A stretch of DNA of 64,000 nucleotides from positions 29,729-93,728 of the forward strand of contig CAZWGA010000016.1 of the NCBI GenBank assembly GCA_964633285.1, given 5' to 3'. The notes below the pieces were generated by a model, which was given only the letters and a program-made list of their open reading frames with translations, was not told where the DNA came from and searched no databases. The translations under genes and the position numbers were made by a program. This document shows positions 42,655-51,061 of the stretch, piece after piece (positions within the stretch are counted from its first letter, which is position 1; each line of letters starts with the position of its first letter). This stretch comes from 20CM-2-55-15 sp964633285. Its GTDB lineage: Bacteria > Acidobacteriota > Terriglobia > 20CM-2-55-15.

Positions 42655-43908
42655 ATGGGAATGACAATCGCCGAAAAAATACTGGCAAAGAAATCGGGAC
42701 AGGAGACTGTGGCGCCCGGCCAGATCATCGATGCCTATCCCGATCTTGTCATGAGCCACACAGCGACCTGGCGGTCGGTAAGCGTCATGGAAAAAGTCGG
42801 CGGCAAAAAACTCTACGATCCGGACAGGATCGCGGTCGTACTCGATCACATCGCGCCGGCAAAGTCGGAAAAGAATGCCGCGGATCATCAAAAGAGCCGC
42901 AACTTCGTCAGGAAATTCGGCGTGCAGAAATTCTACGACGTCGATGCCGGCATCGCTCATCTGGTTCTCATGGAAGCAGGACACGTCGCCCCCGGCGATC
43001 TTATTGTCGGCACGGATTCTCATTGCACGATCTACGGAAGCCTTGGAGCGCTGGGCACCGGCATCGGATACACCGAAGTCACTTCGGTATGGATTACCGG
43101 CAAACTCTGGATGAAAGTTCCGGAAACCGTGCGGATCATCCTGACGGGCCGATTCCCGGTTGGCGTCTACTCGAAAGATCTCATGCTGCGGTTGATCGGA
43201 ATGCTCGGCGCGGACGGCTGCACATACAAATCCGTCGAGTTCTACGGCGATACAGTCCGCAATCTCAGCATTTCCGAACGAATGACGATGACGAATCTCG
43301 CCATGGAAATGGGAGTCAAGTGCGCGTTCGTTCCACCCGATTCGAAAACCCGCGAGTATTTGGAGCATCGCAGGAAGGGGCGCGCATACACGGAAATCCA
43401 CGCTGATGCGGATGCGCTGTACAGCAGGGACATCGAAGTCGACGTTTCAGAACTCGGGCCGATGATCGCGTGCCCGCACGAAGTCGAAAATACAAAACCC
43501 GTTGAGGAAGTCGCGGGGACGCACATCGATCAGGTGTTCCTCGGTTCGTGCGCCAATGCAAAGTACGAAGATCTGGTTGTCGCCGCGGCCATGTTGCGTG
43601 GCCGGCACATCCATCCCGATGTTCGCTTCATCATTACTCCCGGTTCGAAGGAAATCATGCTCGAAGCGATCAAGAGCGGCGTCCTTGCCACGCTCATTGA
43701 AAGTGGCGGAACTTTGACGAATCCCGGCTGCGGAGCTTGTGCCGGTGACGGCGGCGTTCTCGCCGATGGAGAAGTCTGCCTTTCAACCGCCAACCGGAAT
43801 TTCCTCGGACGCATGGGAAGCAGCAAAGCATCGATATATCTCTGCAGTCCGGCAACGCTGGCTGCTTCTGCAATCCAGGGGGTCATCGCGGATCCCAGAA
43901 AGGTCTAG
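42655..43908 (+). CDS. Isopropylmalate/homoaconitate dehydratase-type large subunit
   Basis: A 417-residue aconitase-superfamily large subunit of the archaeal/bacterial LeuC2 type. The 4Fe-4S ligands are in FLGSCANAKYEDL and NPGCGACAGDGG; GTDSHCTIYGSLGALGTGIG and AYPDLVMSHTATW are family signatures. It isomerises or dehydrates a 2- or 3-hydroxy-carboxylic acid. True leucine biosynthesis is possible, but there is no leuA or leuB nearby. The ATG abuts the racemase stop, with GGAG at 42641-42644 as ribosome binding site. Confidence 0.88.
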   Translation: MGMTIAEKILAKKSGQETVAPGQIIDAYPDLVMSHTATWRSVSVMEKVGGKKLYDPDRIAVVLDHIAPAKSEKNAADHQKSRNFVRKFGVQKFYDVDAGIAHLVLMEAGHVAPGDLIVGTDSHCTIYGSLGALGTGIGYTEVTSVWITGKLWMKVPETVRIILTGRFPVGVYSKDLMLRLIGMLGADGCTYKSVEFYGDTVRNLSISERMTMTNLAMEMGVKCAFVPPDSKTREYLEHRRKGRAYTEIHADADALYSRDIEVDVSELGPMIACPHEVENTKPVEEVAGTHIDQVFLGSCANAKYEDLVVAAAMLRGRHIHPDVRFIITPGSKEIMLEAIKSGVLATLIESGGTLTNPGCGACAGDGGVLADGEVCLSTANRNFLGRMGSSKASIYLCSPATLAASAIQGVIADPRKV

Positions 43909-43911
43909 CGG

Positions 43912-44400
43912 GTGGAAAACGAAATCCGGGGAAGGGTTTATAAGTTTGGCGACAACATCAACTCCGACGTTATCATCCCGGGCCGCTACCTTATATATAT
44001 AGAACCCGAGAAACTCGCCGAACACGCCTTCGAAGTTCTCGGCGGCGATTTTCCCAAAAAACTCAGGAGCTTTAACATCATTGCCGCCGGCCGGAACTTC
44101 GGTTGCGGCAGCGCGAGAGAGCAGGCTGTAACCGCGATCATGGGTCTCGGCATCAAAGCAGTCATTGCATGTTCCTTCGCGCGAACCTTCTACAGGAATG
44201 CCATCAACTCCGGTCTTCCCATTGTTGAATGTCCGGAATTGTACGAGGCCCTTGAGGAAGGAGATGACGTTCAAGTGGACCTCGGCGCCGGCGAAGTCCG
44301 GCGAGCGGATCGCATCTATCACTTTCCGAAATTCCCCGAGTCCATGCGGAAGCTTTTAGAGTTGGGCGGTCTGGCGGAGTATTTGAAATCGCAGGTTTGA
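43912..44400 (+). CDS. Isopropylmalate/homoaconitate dehydratase-type small subunit
   Basis: A 162-residue swivelling small subunit, partner of 42655-43908. It has a GTG start at 43912, FGDNINSDVIIPGRYLIYIE, then GRNFGCGSAREQAVTAIMGL and ACSFARTFYRNAINSGLPIV. The substrate-recognition loop after NINSDVIIPGRY reads LIYIEPEK; this loop distinguishes isopropylmalate, homoaconitate and citramalate substrates, and it does not decide the matter by eye. The gene ends directly next to the convergent TPR gene (stops adjacent). Confidence 0.88.
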   Translation: MENEIRGRVYKFGDNINSDVIIPGRYLIYIEPEKLAEHAFEVLGGDFPKKLRSFNIIAAGRNFGCGSAREQAVTAIMGLGIKAVIACSFARTFYRNAINSGLPIVECPELYEALEEGDDVQVDLGAGEVRRADRIYHFPKFPESMRKLLELGGLAEYLKSQV

Positions 44401-46776
44401 TTACTTGGTGACTGTTATCTCTTTCAACGCCATCTGCGCGAGGTTTCTTTCTTTGAAACTCACTGAACTGGAAACCGCTTTCCGAAGCGCCGCCTGAGCC
44501 TCCGGGATTTGCGTGTTGGACATATACGTCATGCCCAGATGGTATAGAAAAACCGGATTGTCCGGTTCTCTTGAAACTGCAAATTTAAGTTGATCACGGG
44601 CGTTTGCATAATCGTGTAGTTTAAAGTAAATCCAACCCAGCGTGTCGGCTCCGTGAGGATTATCCGGTTGCCGCTTCCGCGCCAATTGCGCCCAATTCAT
44701 GGCGGAATACAGATCAATGCCTTCCTCGCTCATTATGTAAGCAAGGTTATTGGCGGCGGTGTCGTAATTTGGATTGACGCGGAGAGCATCCAGGTAACTC
44801 TGCTTCGCATCCTCGATCTTGCCCTGCATTTGATAAATCAATCCCTCGATAGCGTACGTGCTTGCGTTCTGCGGATTCTTTTTCTTGATTTCGTCCAACT
44901 GTTTCAAAGCGACGTCGGCGTGGCCGCTTTGAACATACTGAGCCGCCAGATAAGCATCAGAACTGATGAGGGCAGGATCTTTTTCGAGCGCGAGTTTAAA
45001 TGCTTTTTCAGATTCCTCCAGTTTGCCTGCTCTGAAATAGACAAGCCCCATGAGTTCATAATGAAATGCCTGTGTCCGATTATCCGTGCCACTCGTCCTC
45101 TGAATGGCTTCGATGGCTCGCTCGGGTTGCTTCTGGCGGATATCAAACTGAGCAAGATCCTGCAGAAGTTGCGGAGAGTCGGGACGAAGTTCAAGCGCCC
45201 GCAGATAACTCCTCTCTGCTTCGGCGATGCGGCCGCGCGATTCCAGGTAGATGGCCATTTGCCGATGTACCAGCGGGTTGTTCGGATCCGCGCTTACCAG
45301 GGCATTTAACTGGCGTTCGGCCTCGGTGTAATTCTTATCCATTGTGTCCAGGTTGGCTTTGATAAGCTCCGCCTCGATCATGCCGGGCTTGGCTGCGAGA
45401 ACCTTCGTTAGTTCTGCCCGCGCATCACCAGTTCTGCCCTTGTTCATGAACAATTCGGCGAGGGCAACGCGGGCCGGCAGATAGGTCTTGTCCATCTCCA
45501 GAGCTTTTTGAAATTCATCCTGCGCCAGATCCACCTGCCCTCGAGATGTAGCAATATTCCCGAGCACGAAATGGGGTTGTGGATACTTGGCGGTAATCAC
45601 CCGATTCACAATCGCCGTGGCCGAATCGTACCGCCCCGCGGCAAATTCGAGTTGCCCCAGAACAATGTTGCCCATCGGGTTATTGGGGTCGGCTTTGAGA
45701 ATACGTTCGGCTTCAGTTCGCGCAAGAGCCGGATCATTTCCGAGCAGGTTGGAAGCGAGCTTCGAAGCAACATCGAGATCGCCAGGAAGTTTCACCTTCA
45801 GGTCGAACAGGAGTTTCTGCGCGTCGTTCGAGCGATTCTGACCGACATAGAGATCCGACAGCAAAAGTGCCGGCGCCGGATCTCTCGGAGTGTTCGCTTG
45901 TGCGTTAAGCAGAACTTTTTCAACTTTGTCGAAACGGGCCAGTTCCAGGTAGAAGTCAACGGCTTGAAGGCAGAGCGTCTTATCGGAGGGATAGAGGGAA
46001 AGGGCGTCGGAATAGACCGCATCAGCCTTGTCGGTTTCATGCAGCAGACGATAGTACGTAGCCAGGGAAGCAAGCACGACGATGTCTTTGGGATCAATCT
46101 GACGTGCCTCCAGAAAAGCATGCTCCGCTTCTGGATAATGTTTCAACTCCGTCTGAGTCCGGCCCAAACTGACCAGCGCACCCACATTCTTGGGATTCAG
46201 GCTCAGCGATTTTTCGAACAGCGGTAATGCCGAATCATGGTTACCCAGGCCCGCAGCCGAATCGCCCCACAACGCTAAAGCCTGGGCATTATCCGGCGCT
46301 TTCGAGAGAATTTTTTGAGCGATTTCATTGGCATGATGGTAGTACTTCGAGTCTCTCCCTCCTGCCTTGATGTAAATCTTACCGAGCCGGATGCTGGCTT
46401 CGGTCTCCTCGGGAAAATAATCCAGGAGATCATTCAATTGTCTGGCGGCGGCCCCCAGATAATCCTGATCGTAGTAAGAAAGGGCGAGGAGATAACGAGC
46501 TTCCCTGTTCGTGTTGTCTTGATCAATGGCCTTCAAGAATTGGATTTCCGCAGCGGGATAATCCTTTTTCTCGTATAACTTTTTACCGGCAGCGATCAAC
46601 TCTTCAGGAGTCGGTTGCCTGAACGCAAACCAGAAAATGCCATAAAGAATGGGAATGCCGATCGCTGATGCCAGGAGAACCTTGCGGATGATTGCCATTC
46701 GCCTGGCTCGCCTTTTGCTGGGTCGGCGTCTCCCAACCCGCTTTCGAATTCTTATTTCTGTTGATGGCAGATTCAA
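44401..46776 (-). CDS. Large TPR-repeat membrane protein
   Basis: A 791-residue protein with a TTG start at 46776 (GGAGCG precedes; ATG 46698 is the alternative). A very basic N-terminus (about 1-26) is followed by one membrane helix (KVLLASAIGIPILYGIFWF). The rest is about 20 tetratricopeptide repeats, for example YPAAEIQFLKAIDQDNTNRE, NPKNVGALVSLGRTQTELKH, NPLVHRQMAIYLESRGRIAE and NPNYDTAANNLAYIMSEEGI. The size and layout resemble the PEP-CTERM/exosortase-associated TPR proteins (PrsT type), but there is a membrane anchor instead of a lipobox. It is divergent from a PEP-CTERM protein gene at 47237. Confidence 0.88.
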   Translation of the reverse strand: MNLPSTEIRIRKRVGRRRPSKRRARRMAIIRKVLLASAIGIPILYGIFWFAFRQPTPEELIAAGKKLYEKKDYPAAEIQFLKAIDQDNTNREARYLLALSYYDQDYLGAAARQLNDLLDYFPEETEASIRLGKIYIKAGGRDSKYYHHANEIAQKILSKAPDNAQALALWGDSAAGLGNHDSALPLFEKSLSLNPKNVGALVSLGRTQTELKHYPEAEHAFLEARQIDPKDIVVLASLATYYRLLHETDKADAVYSDALSLYPSDKTLCLQAVDFYLELARFDKVEKVLLNAQANTPRDPAPALLLSDLYVGQNRSNDAQKLLFDLKVKLPGDLDVASKLASNLLGNDPALARTEAERILKADPNNPMGNIVLGQLEFAAGRYDSATAIVNRVITAKYPQPHFVLGNIATSRGQVDLAQDEFQKALEMDKTYLPARVALAELFMNKGRTGDARAELTKVLAAKPGMIEAELIKANLDTMDKNYTEAERQLNALVSADPNNPLVHRQMAIYLESRGRIAEAERSYLRALELRPDSPQLLQDLAQFDIRQKQPERAIEAIQRTSGTDNRTQAFHYELMGLVYFRAGKLEESEKAFKLALEKDPALISSDAYLAAQYVQSGHADVALKQLDEIKKKNPQNASTYAIEGLIYQMQGKIEDAKQSYLDALRVNPNYDTAANNLAYIMSEEGIDLYSAMNWAQLARKRQPDNPHGADTLGWIYFKLHDYANARDQLKFAVSREPDNPVFLYHLGMTYMSNTQIPEAQAALRKAVSSSVSFKERNLAQMALKEITVTK

Positions 46777-47236
46777 GAACTAGCGCTCCTTCGCATAGTC
46801 TACAAACCGGAGGTGAGCGATTATAGTCGATATCTGAACGCTGATCGATCGTGACTTTTGTAGGGCCCGGAACCCCTGAAAACCCGGCCCTCCATCTTTA
46901 TCTGAAGTTAGGGAACCACTTGAAAAGAAGACCCTTCATGATGAAGTTTTGTCGTATTTCTTTACAATTCTTGCAGGAGGGCCTGATTAGATCTAAATGA
47001 TTATTTCAAAATAGTTTAGGTGGCTTAACCCCGGACAAGGCGCTGGAATCCTTTACACTGCAGACAAACCATCACGTACGGAATACCGAACTCTATGCTC
47101 ACCTAAGCCTTTTATTTGTTTGATGTTAATTCGCCATCTCAGAGTTCGACTTAGGATGGTGCAATGATTGCTACCGTTTCTTCCGAACGAGGGGGTCCGT
47201 GTAAGGATACTTAGGACCTCATTAGGGGTGCGAAGA
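46777..47236. promoter_or_regulatory. 460-bp divergent intergenic region between the TPR gene and the PEP-CTERM gene
   Basis: No protein gene or recognised RNA lies here. It is AT-richer than the rest of the window, especially at about 46950-47030. A weak inverted repeat AGGGCC...GGCCCT spans about 46861-46890. A long leader before the PEP-CTERM gene is possible. I looked for the sigma-54 pattern TGGCAC-N5-TTGC seen upstream of many PEP-CTERM genes and found no convincing match. Confidence 0.4.
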
Positions 47237-47848
47237 ATGCGAATGCGGAGTTACTTACTGTTACTTATCGTTCTTTTGGTGGCGGCGGTTCCCGCAATGG
47301 CCGATAGTTTTACCGATGCTTCCATTTTTGTTACGGGATCGGTAACGTCGACAACAGTCACCTTGACGTTCACTTGCACTTCACAGTCTTGCGACGGATG
47401 GTATTTGGGCGACGTAACGCTCAAGGGATTCACATTTGCCGGCAGCCCGACGCTCGGAACGGCTCCATCCGGGTACATTGTCGATAATGGTGGCCAAAAC
47501 AATGGCAGCGTAGCAGGCGGTGGCGGGTGCAACAGCACTCAACCTGGACAAGCCGTATGCTGGGAGGCCCCCGCAACGTTGACGACCAGGCTTGACAAAA
47601 ACCACACAGTCACTTTCACCGCTCATGTCACCAACGGCGTGGCCGGATCCGTTCTCCACTTCCAGGCAACTGCCTACAATAACCCCCAGGGAAACGGAAC
47701 CAGCGGCGGCAAAGTCTGGGCCGCGTCGGATGACCTGACTGGGGGTACGACCAACACGCACGTCCCTGAACCCAACACACTGAGCTTGTTTGCCGTCGGC
47801 TTAGGATGTCTTGCCGAGGCGTACCGTCGAAATCGACTTAAACGTTGA
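47237..47848 (+). CDS. PEP-CTERM sorting-signal protein
   Basis: A 203-residue exported protein. Signal peptide from MRMRSYLLLLIVLLVAAVPA to about residue 24 (a Met at 47243 is also possible). The mature part is beta-rich and Gly/Thr/Asn-rich, with paired cysteines (TCTSQSC). The C-terminus carries a full PEP-CTERM signal: VPEPNTLSLFAVGLGCLAEA followed by a basic YRRNRLKR tail. It is recognised by an exosortase in the inner membrane and processed for surface or matrix display. No exosortase gene is in the window. The mature domain is of unknown function. Confidence 0.88.
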   Translation: MRMRSYLLLLIVLLVAAVPAMADSFTDASIFVTGSVTSTTVTLTFTCTSQSCDGWYLGDVTLKGFTFAGSPTLGTAPSGYIVDNGGQNNGSVAGGGGCNSTQPGQAVCWEAPATLTTRLDKNHTVTFTAHVTNGVAGSVLHFQATAYNNPQGNGTSGGKVWAASDDLTGGTTNTHVPEPNTLSLFAVGLGCLAEAYRRNRLKR

Positions 47849-47877
47849 CCGATCTCTCCCTCCGGGGGAGATCGGTC
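47847..47877 (+). terminator. Hairpin terminator-like structure after the PEP-CTERM gene
   Basis: GACCGATCTCTCCC pairs with GGGGGAGATCGGTC (14-bp stem with one G-T pair) around a 3-base loop, beginning within the stop codon of the PEP-CTERM gene. There is no T-run, so it may work with Rho or stabilise the 3' end. Confidence 0.6.
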
Positions 47878-47996
47878 GCAACGCGCCACGCTTGAAGGCC
47901 GGAGTCCCAGAGTTCCTGCACACAACCCTGTTTTCCACTGCCTGCAGCTCTCTTCAAACGGATTGGGTTATGTTAATCTTTCCCAGTTCGATTCCT

Positions 47997-48067
47997 TGGG
48001 ACGTCGTCCAACGGTAGGACGCATGACTCTGGATCATGCTATCGGGGTTCGAATCCCTGCGTCCCAG
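47997..48067 (+). tRNA. tRNA-Gln (CTG anticodon)
   Basis: The full cloverleaf can be drawn: acceptor TGGGACG with CGTCCCA and discriminator G, D-stem GTCC/GGAC, anticodon stem CATGA/TCATG with loop CTCTGGA (anticodon CTG at 48029-48031) and T-arm CGGGG-TTCGAAT-CCCTG with one G-T pair. CCA is not encoded. The protein frame of the DUF6282-like gene starts at the very next base. Confidence 0.93.
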
Positions 48068-48958
48068 TTGAAACCCCTCATCATCCTGCTCTGTTTTCTG
48101 CTGCCGGCTCCAGCCGCGCAAACTCCAGCAAAGCTGACGGGCGTCATCGATATCCATGCGCACTCCGATCCGGACAGCCGTCCGCGCTCCATCGACGCTA
48201 TCGATCTCGCGCGTCTCGCCAAAGAACGCGGCATGCGGGGTCTCGTTTTGAAAAATCACTACGAGTCGACAGCCGCGCTGGCATACGCCGTAAGAAAAGC
48301 GGTGCCCGGCCTTGAAGTATTCGGCGGTATTGACTTGAATCGATCCGTCGGCGGCATCAATCCGGAAGCGATAGAGCGCATGGTTCTGTTGAAGGGGGGC
48401 TTTGGCCGGGTCATCTGGCTGCCGACATTCGATGCGGAGAATCAGGTAAAGGATTCCAAGGAGAATCGTCCGTTTGTCTCCGTTGCCAGAAATGGACAAC
48501 TGACTCCCGAAGTTGTTCAAGTTATCGGACTGGCCGCAAAACACCAGTTGCTGCTGGAGACAGGTCATTCTTCCGCGGAAGAAGGGCTGATGATTGTTCG
48601 AGAAGCCGGGCGCCAGGGCGTGCAGCACGTTGTGGTGACACACGCCATGAAATCGCCTGTGCGCATGACGATTCCGCAAATGCAGGAAGCCGCGCGAACC
48701 GGCGCGTTTATTGAAATCGATTATGGCGGCCTGCTTGGCGCCAATCCGGAGTTTCGAATCGGCGATTACGCGAAAGCCATTCGCGCGATTGGGCCCGCTG
48801 CCGTCATTCTATCGAGCGACCTCGGCCAGCCGGGAAATCCATTGCATCCCGATGGCCTCGCTGCATTCTTTGCCGCTTTGCTCAAAGAAGGATTCTCTCA
48901 AGCCGACGTGGACTTGATGTCGAAAACAAATCCCGCGCGCGCACTCGGCCTGAAATAA
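48068..48958 (+). CDS. Exported DUF6282-like amidohydrolase-fold protein
   Basis: A 296-residue protein. The signal peptide (LKPLIILLCFLLPAPAAQ) begins with a TTG at 48068, the first base after the tRNA-Gln; any earlier start would lie inside the tRNA. The mature domain has VIDIHAHSDPDSRPRSIDAI (HxH metal site), AKERGMRGLVLKNH, LLLETGHSSAEEGLMIVREA, VVVTHAM and ILSSDLGQPGNPLHPDGL, a metal-dependent amidohydrolase-like TIM barrel matching DUF6282. No ribosome binding site is recognisable, so translation may depend on a leaderless or tRNA-processed transcript. Confidence 0.78.
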   Translation: MKPLIILLCFLLPAPAAQTPAKLTGVIDIHAHSDPDSRPRSIDAIDLARLAKERGMRGLVLKNHYESTAALAYAVRKAVPGLEVFGGIDLNRSVGGINPEAIERMVLLKGGFGRVIWLPTFDAENQVKDSKENRPFVSVARNGQLTPEVVQVIGLAAKHQLLLETGHSSAEEGLMIVREAGRQGVQHVVVTHAMKSPVRMTIPQMQEAARTGAFIEIDYGGLLGANPEFRIGDYAKAIRAIGPAAVILSSDLGQPGNPLHPDGLAAFFAALLKEGFSQADVDLMSKTNPARALGLK

Positions 48959-48970
48959 GGAACTGCGGAT

Positions 48971-49147
48971 TCAGACACTCCTTCTGGCGTCAAAACCCAC
49001 CAGGCTTCCATCCTCCCACGTGTACTGAATCTCAATCGGCCGGCAGCACACTTCGCAGTCTTCGATGTAGGTCTGGCCGGAGATGGATGTATCCAGAACC
49101 ATCGAAATTTCCTCACCGCAATAAGGACATGCAAAGAAATGCTCCAT
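48971..49147 (-). CDS. CPXCG family cysteine-rich zinc-ribbon protein
   Basis: A 58-residue gene on the minus strand, ATG at 49147 and TGA at 48971-48973. It reads MEHFFACPYCGEEISMVLD, then QTYIEDCEVCCRPIEIQY and a short tail. The two Cys pairs (CPYC and CEVC/C) make a zinc ribbon, and the whole protein matches the CPXCG family found in many Gram-negatives. Function unknown; probably a small zinc-binding adaptor. It starts 18 bp after the iron alcohol dehydrogenase stop and is probably co-transcribed. Confidence 0.85.
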   Translation of the reverse strand: MEHFFACPYCGEEISMVLDTSISGQTYIEDCEVCCRPIEIQYTWEDGSLVGFDARRSV

Positions 49148-49165
49148 AGCCGGCGTCTTGCGAAG

Positions 49166-50323
49166 TCACCACGCTGTTTCAAACAACTCGATGATCTGTT
49201 CGGATGAAGGCACGACGGGATTGTTCTGCGGACTGCCGGATTCCAGCGCATCCGAAGCCATCTTCGGAAGAGTGTTTTTGAATCTGTCGGCGTCACCGCC
49301 ACAACATTCGCGAAGCCTCGGGACTTCCAGATCATTGTTGAGTTGTTGAAGCCACTCGGCCAATGCCTCGCATGCGAAGTCGTCGGAGCTTTTCAGGGGC
49401 GCGACATCCATCGCCCTCGCGACATCGGCATATCGAGACTTGTCGCCGCGCCATGAAAAACGCGTCACCGCGGGAAGTAAAACGGAATTCGACAAGCCGT
49501 GCCGTAACTTGAACATCAGCCCGAGCGGCCGGCTCATCCCATGCACCAGGCACACGCTGGAATTTGTGAAGGCCAGGCCGCCCTGCAACGCGGCAATCGA
49601 CATCGCCTCACGCGCTTCTTTGTTTCCGGGATCAGCCCATGCTTTGCTCAGATTGGCGCGAATCTTTGTGACGCACGAAAGCGCGACCGGGTCCGTAAGC
49701 GGATTCGCTTTGCGCGAAACATAGGCTTCGATGCCGTGAGTCAGCGCATCCACACCGACGTGCGCCGTGAGAGGTTTCGACATACTCAGGGTCAGTTCAT
49801 AATCGACGATTGCGGCTGCCGGCATGAGCTTTGCATCGAGAATCATCATCTTTACGTTGCGCGTCGTGTCGGTGATGACCGCCACCTTCGTTGCTTCGCT
49901 TCCAGTGCCCGCCGTTGTCGGAACAGCAATCACCGGCACACCCTGCCGGGAAATGCGGTGGTAGCCTTGAAACTGGCTCAACGGTCCCGTGTTCGCCGCG
50001 GCAGCCGAAACCATCTTCGCAACATCGAGCGCGCTACCTCCACCAATGGCCATGATCGCGTCCGCTTTCATCGCTAAAAGATGCCCGGTTCCCGCTATGA
50101 CATTTTCATCTGTGGGATCCGGCTGCAGATCGCTGAAGACTTCGCTCGTAATGCCGGCGCGCATCAGATTCGAACGAATCTCCGCAACGAAATCTGCACC
50201 CGCAAAGTACGGATCAACCACCATCAGGACCGCGTGCGCGTGCAGCCCTGCAAGCAACTCCGCAGACTGCGCGCGGCAGCCTCCTCCAGTCACGATTGTT
50301 TGTGGAGAATCAAATCGCGTCAT
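49166..50323 (-). CDS. Iron-containing alcohol dehydrogenase
   Basis: A 385-residue type III alcohol dehydrogenase oxidising or reducing a small alcohol/aldehyde with NAD(P). GGGSALDVAKM binds the nucleotide; TAGTGSEATKVAVI is the family signature; the metal site includes Asp/His in VDYELTLS, ALTHGIEAYVS, VHGMSRPLG and RHGLSNSVLL. The ATG at 50323 is chosen because it begins MTRFDSPQTIVTGGG. It is divergent from the dienelactone hydrolase with 33 bp between starts. Confidence 0.9.
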   Translation of the reverse strand: MTRFDSPQTIVTGGGCRAQSAELLAGLHAHAVLMVVDPYFAGADFVAEIRSNLMRAGITSEVFSDLQPDPTDENVIAGTGHLLAMKADAIMAIGGGSALDVAKMVSAAAANTGPLSQFQGYHRISRQGVPVIAVPTTAGTGSEATKVAVITDTTRNVKMMILDAKLMPAAAIVDYELTLSMSKPLTAHVGVDALTHGIEAYVSRKANPLTDPVALSCVTKIRANLSKAWADPGNKEAREAMSIAALQGGLAFTNSSVCLVHGMSRPLGLMFKLRHGLSNSVLLPAVTRFSWRGDKSRYADVARAMDVAPLKSSDDFACEALAEWLQQLNNDLEVPRLRECCGGDADRFKNTLPKMASDALESGSPQNNPVVPSSEQIIELFETAW

Positions 50324-50356
50324 GAGAATTTCCCATGATAATCTCTCCCGCAAACG

Positions 50357-51061
50357 ATGAACATCACTTCAGATTACGTCGAAATCAAGGTCGGCGATGG
50401 GACCTCAATGCTGGGATGGTCTTCACGACCCGCGGGCGAGACGGCGAAGCGCGGGCTGCTTGTATTCCAGGAAGCATTCGGCGTCAATCCACACATTCGG
50501 GACGTGACCCAACGTTTCGCCGCGCTCGGCTATGCTGCGGTTGCGCCCGAACTCTTCCATCGCACTGCGCCACCCAGGTGGGAAGGCCAATACGACAACT
50601 TCCCTGCTGTGATGCCGCATATGCAGGCACTAAAAGAAGCGAGCATGGAAGCCGATATTCAGGCTGCATACGCCTGGCTTAAAGACAATGGCGGCGCCGG
50701 CGGCAATATCGCATGCATCGGTTATTGCATGGGAGGGCGCGCAGCATTTCTGGCAAATTCGGCCGTGCCCGTTAAAGCGGCGGTCTCCTATTACGGCGGA
50801 AATATTCCGAACCTTCTGCATCGCACGAGCAGGATCTCGGCTTCGATGCTCCTGCTATGGGGTGAACTGGATCATCACATTCCCGCCGACCAGCGTAATC
50901 AGGTGACCAGCGCAATGCGCGAAGCGAAGAAAGACTATGTGGACATCGTTTTTTCGAACGCCGATCATGGCTTTTTCTGCGATGCGCGAAAAAGCTACGA
51001 GCCCGGCGCCGCAAAGCTTTCATGGGACATAGTGCAATCGTTTTTGAATGCGCGCCTGTAA
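50357..51061 (+). CDS. Dienelactone hydrolase family protein
   Basis: A 234-residue cytosolic alpha/beta hydrolase. GLLVFQEAFGVNPHIRDVTQ carries the Glu that partners the nucleophile, the elbow is IGYCMGGRA with Cys as nucleophile, Asp is in LWGELDHHIP and His in NADHGFFCD, the triad of carboxymethylenebutenolidase. The protein is typical in length. It could act in chloro-aromatic lactone metabolism, but most family members are general esterases. The aminopeptidase gene overlaps its 3' end by 14 bp. Confidence 0.9.
   Translation: MNITSDYVEIKVGDGTSMLGWSSRPAGETAKRGLLVFQEAFGVNPHIRDVTQRFAALGYAAVAPELFHRTAPPRWEGQYDNFPAVMPHMQALKEASMEADIQAAYAWLKDNGGAGGNIACIGYCMGGRAAFLANSAVPVKAAVSYYGGNIPNLLHRTSRISASMLLLWGELDHHIPADQRNQVTSAMREAKKDYVDIVFSNADHGFFCDARKSYEPGAAKLSWDIVQSFLNARL

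Noticed and set aside
42655..44400. Leucine biosynthesis leuCD
   Set aside because: Not excluded, but the operon partner is a LarA-type racemase and no leuA or leuB is near, so I kept a general hydro-lyase name without gene symbols.
46861..46890. Riboswitch or terminator in the PEP-CTERM leader
   Set aside because: Only a weak six-base inverted repeat is visible; the c-di-GMP riboswitch core motifs were looked for and not found.
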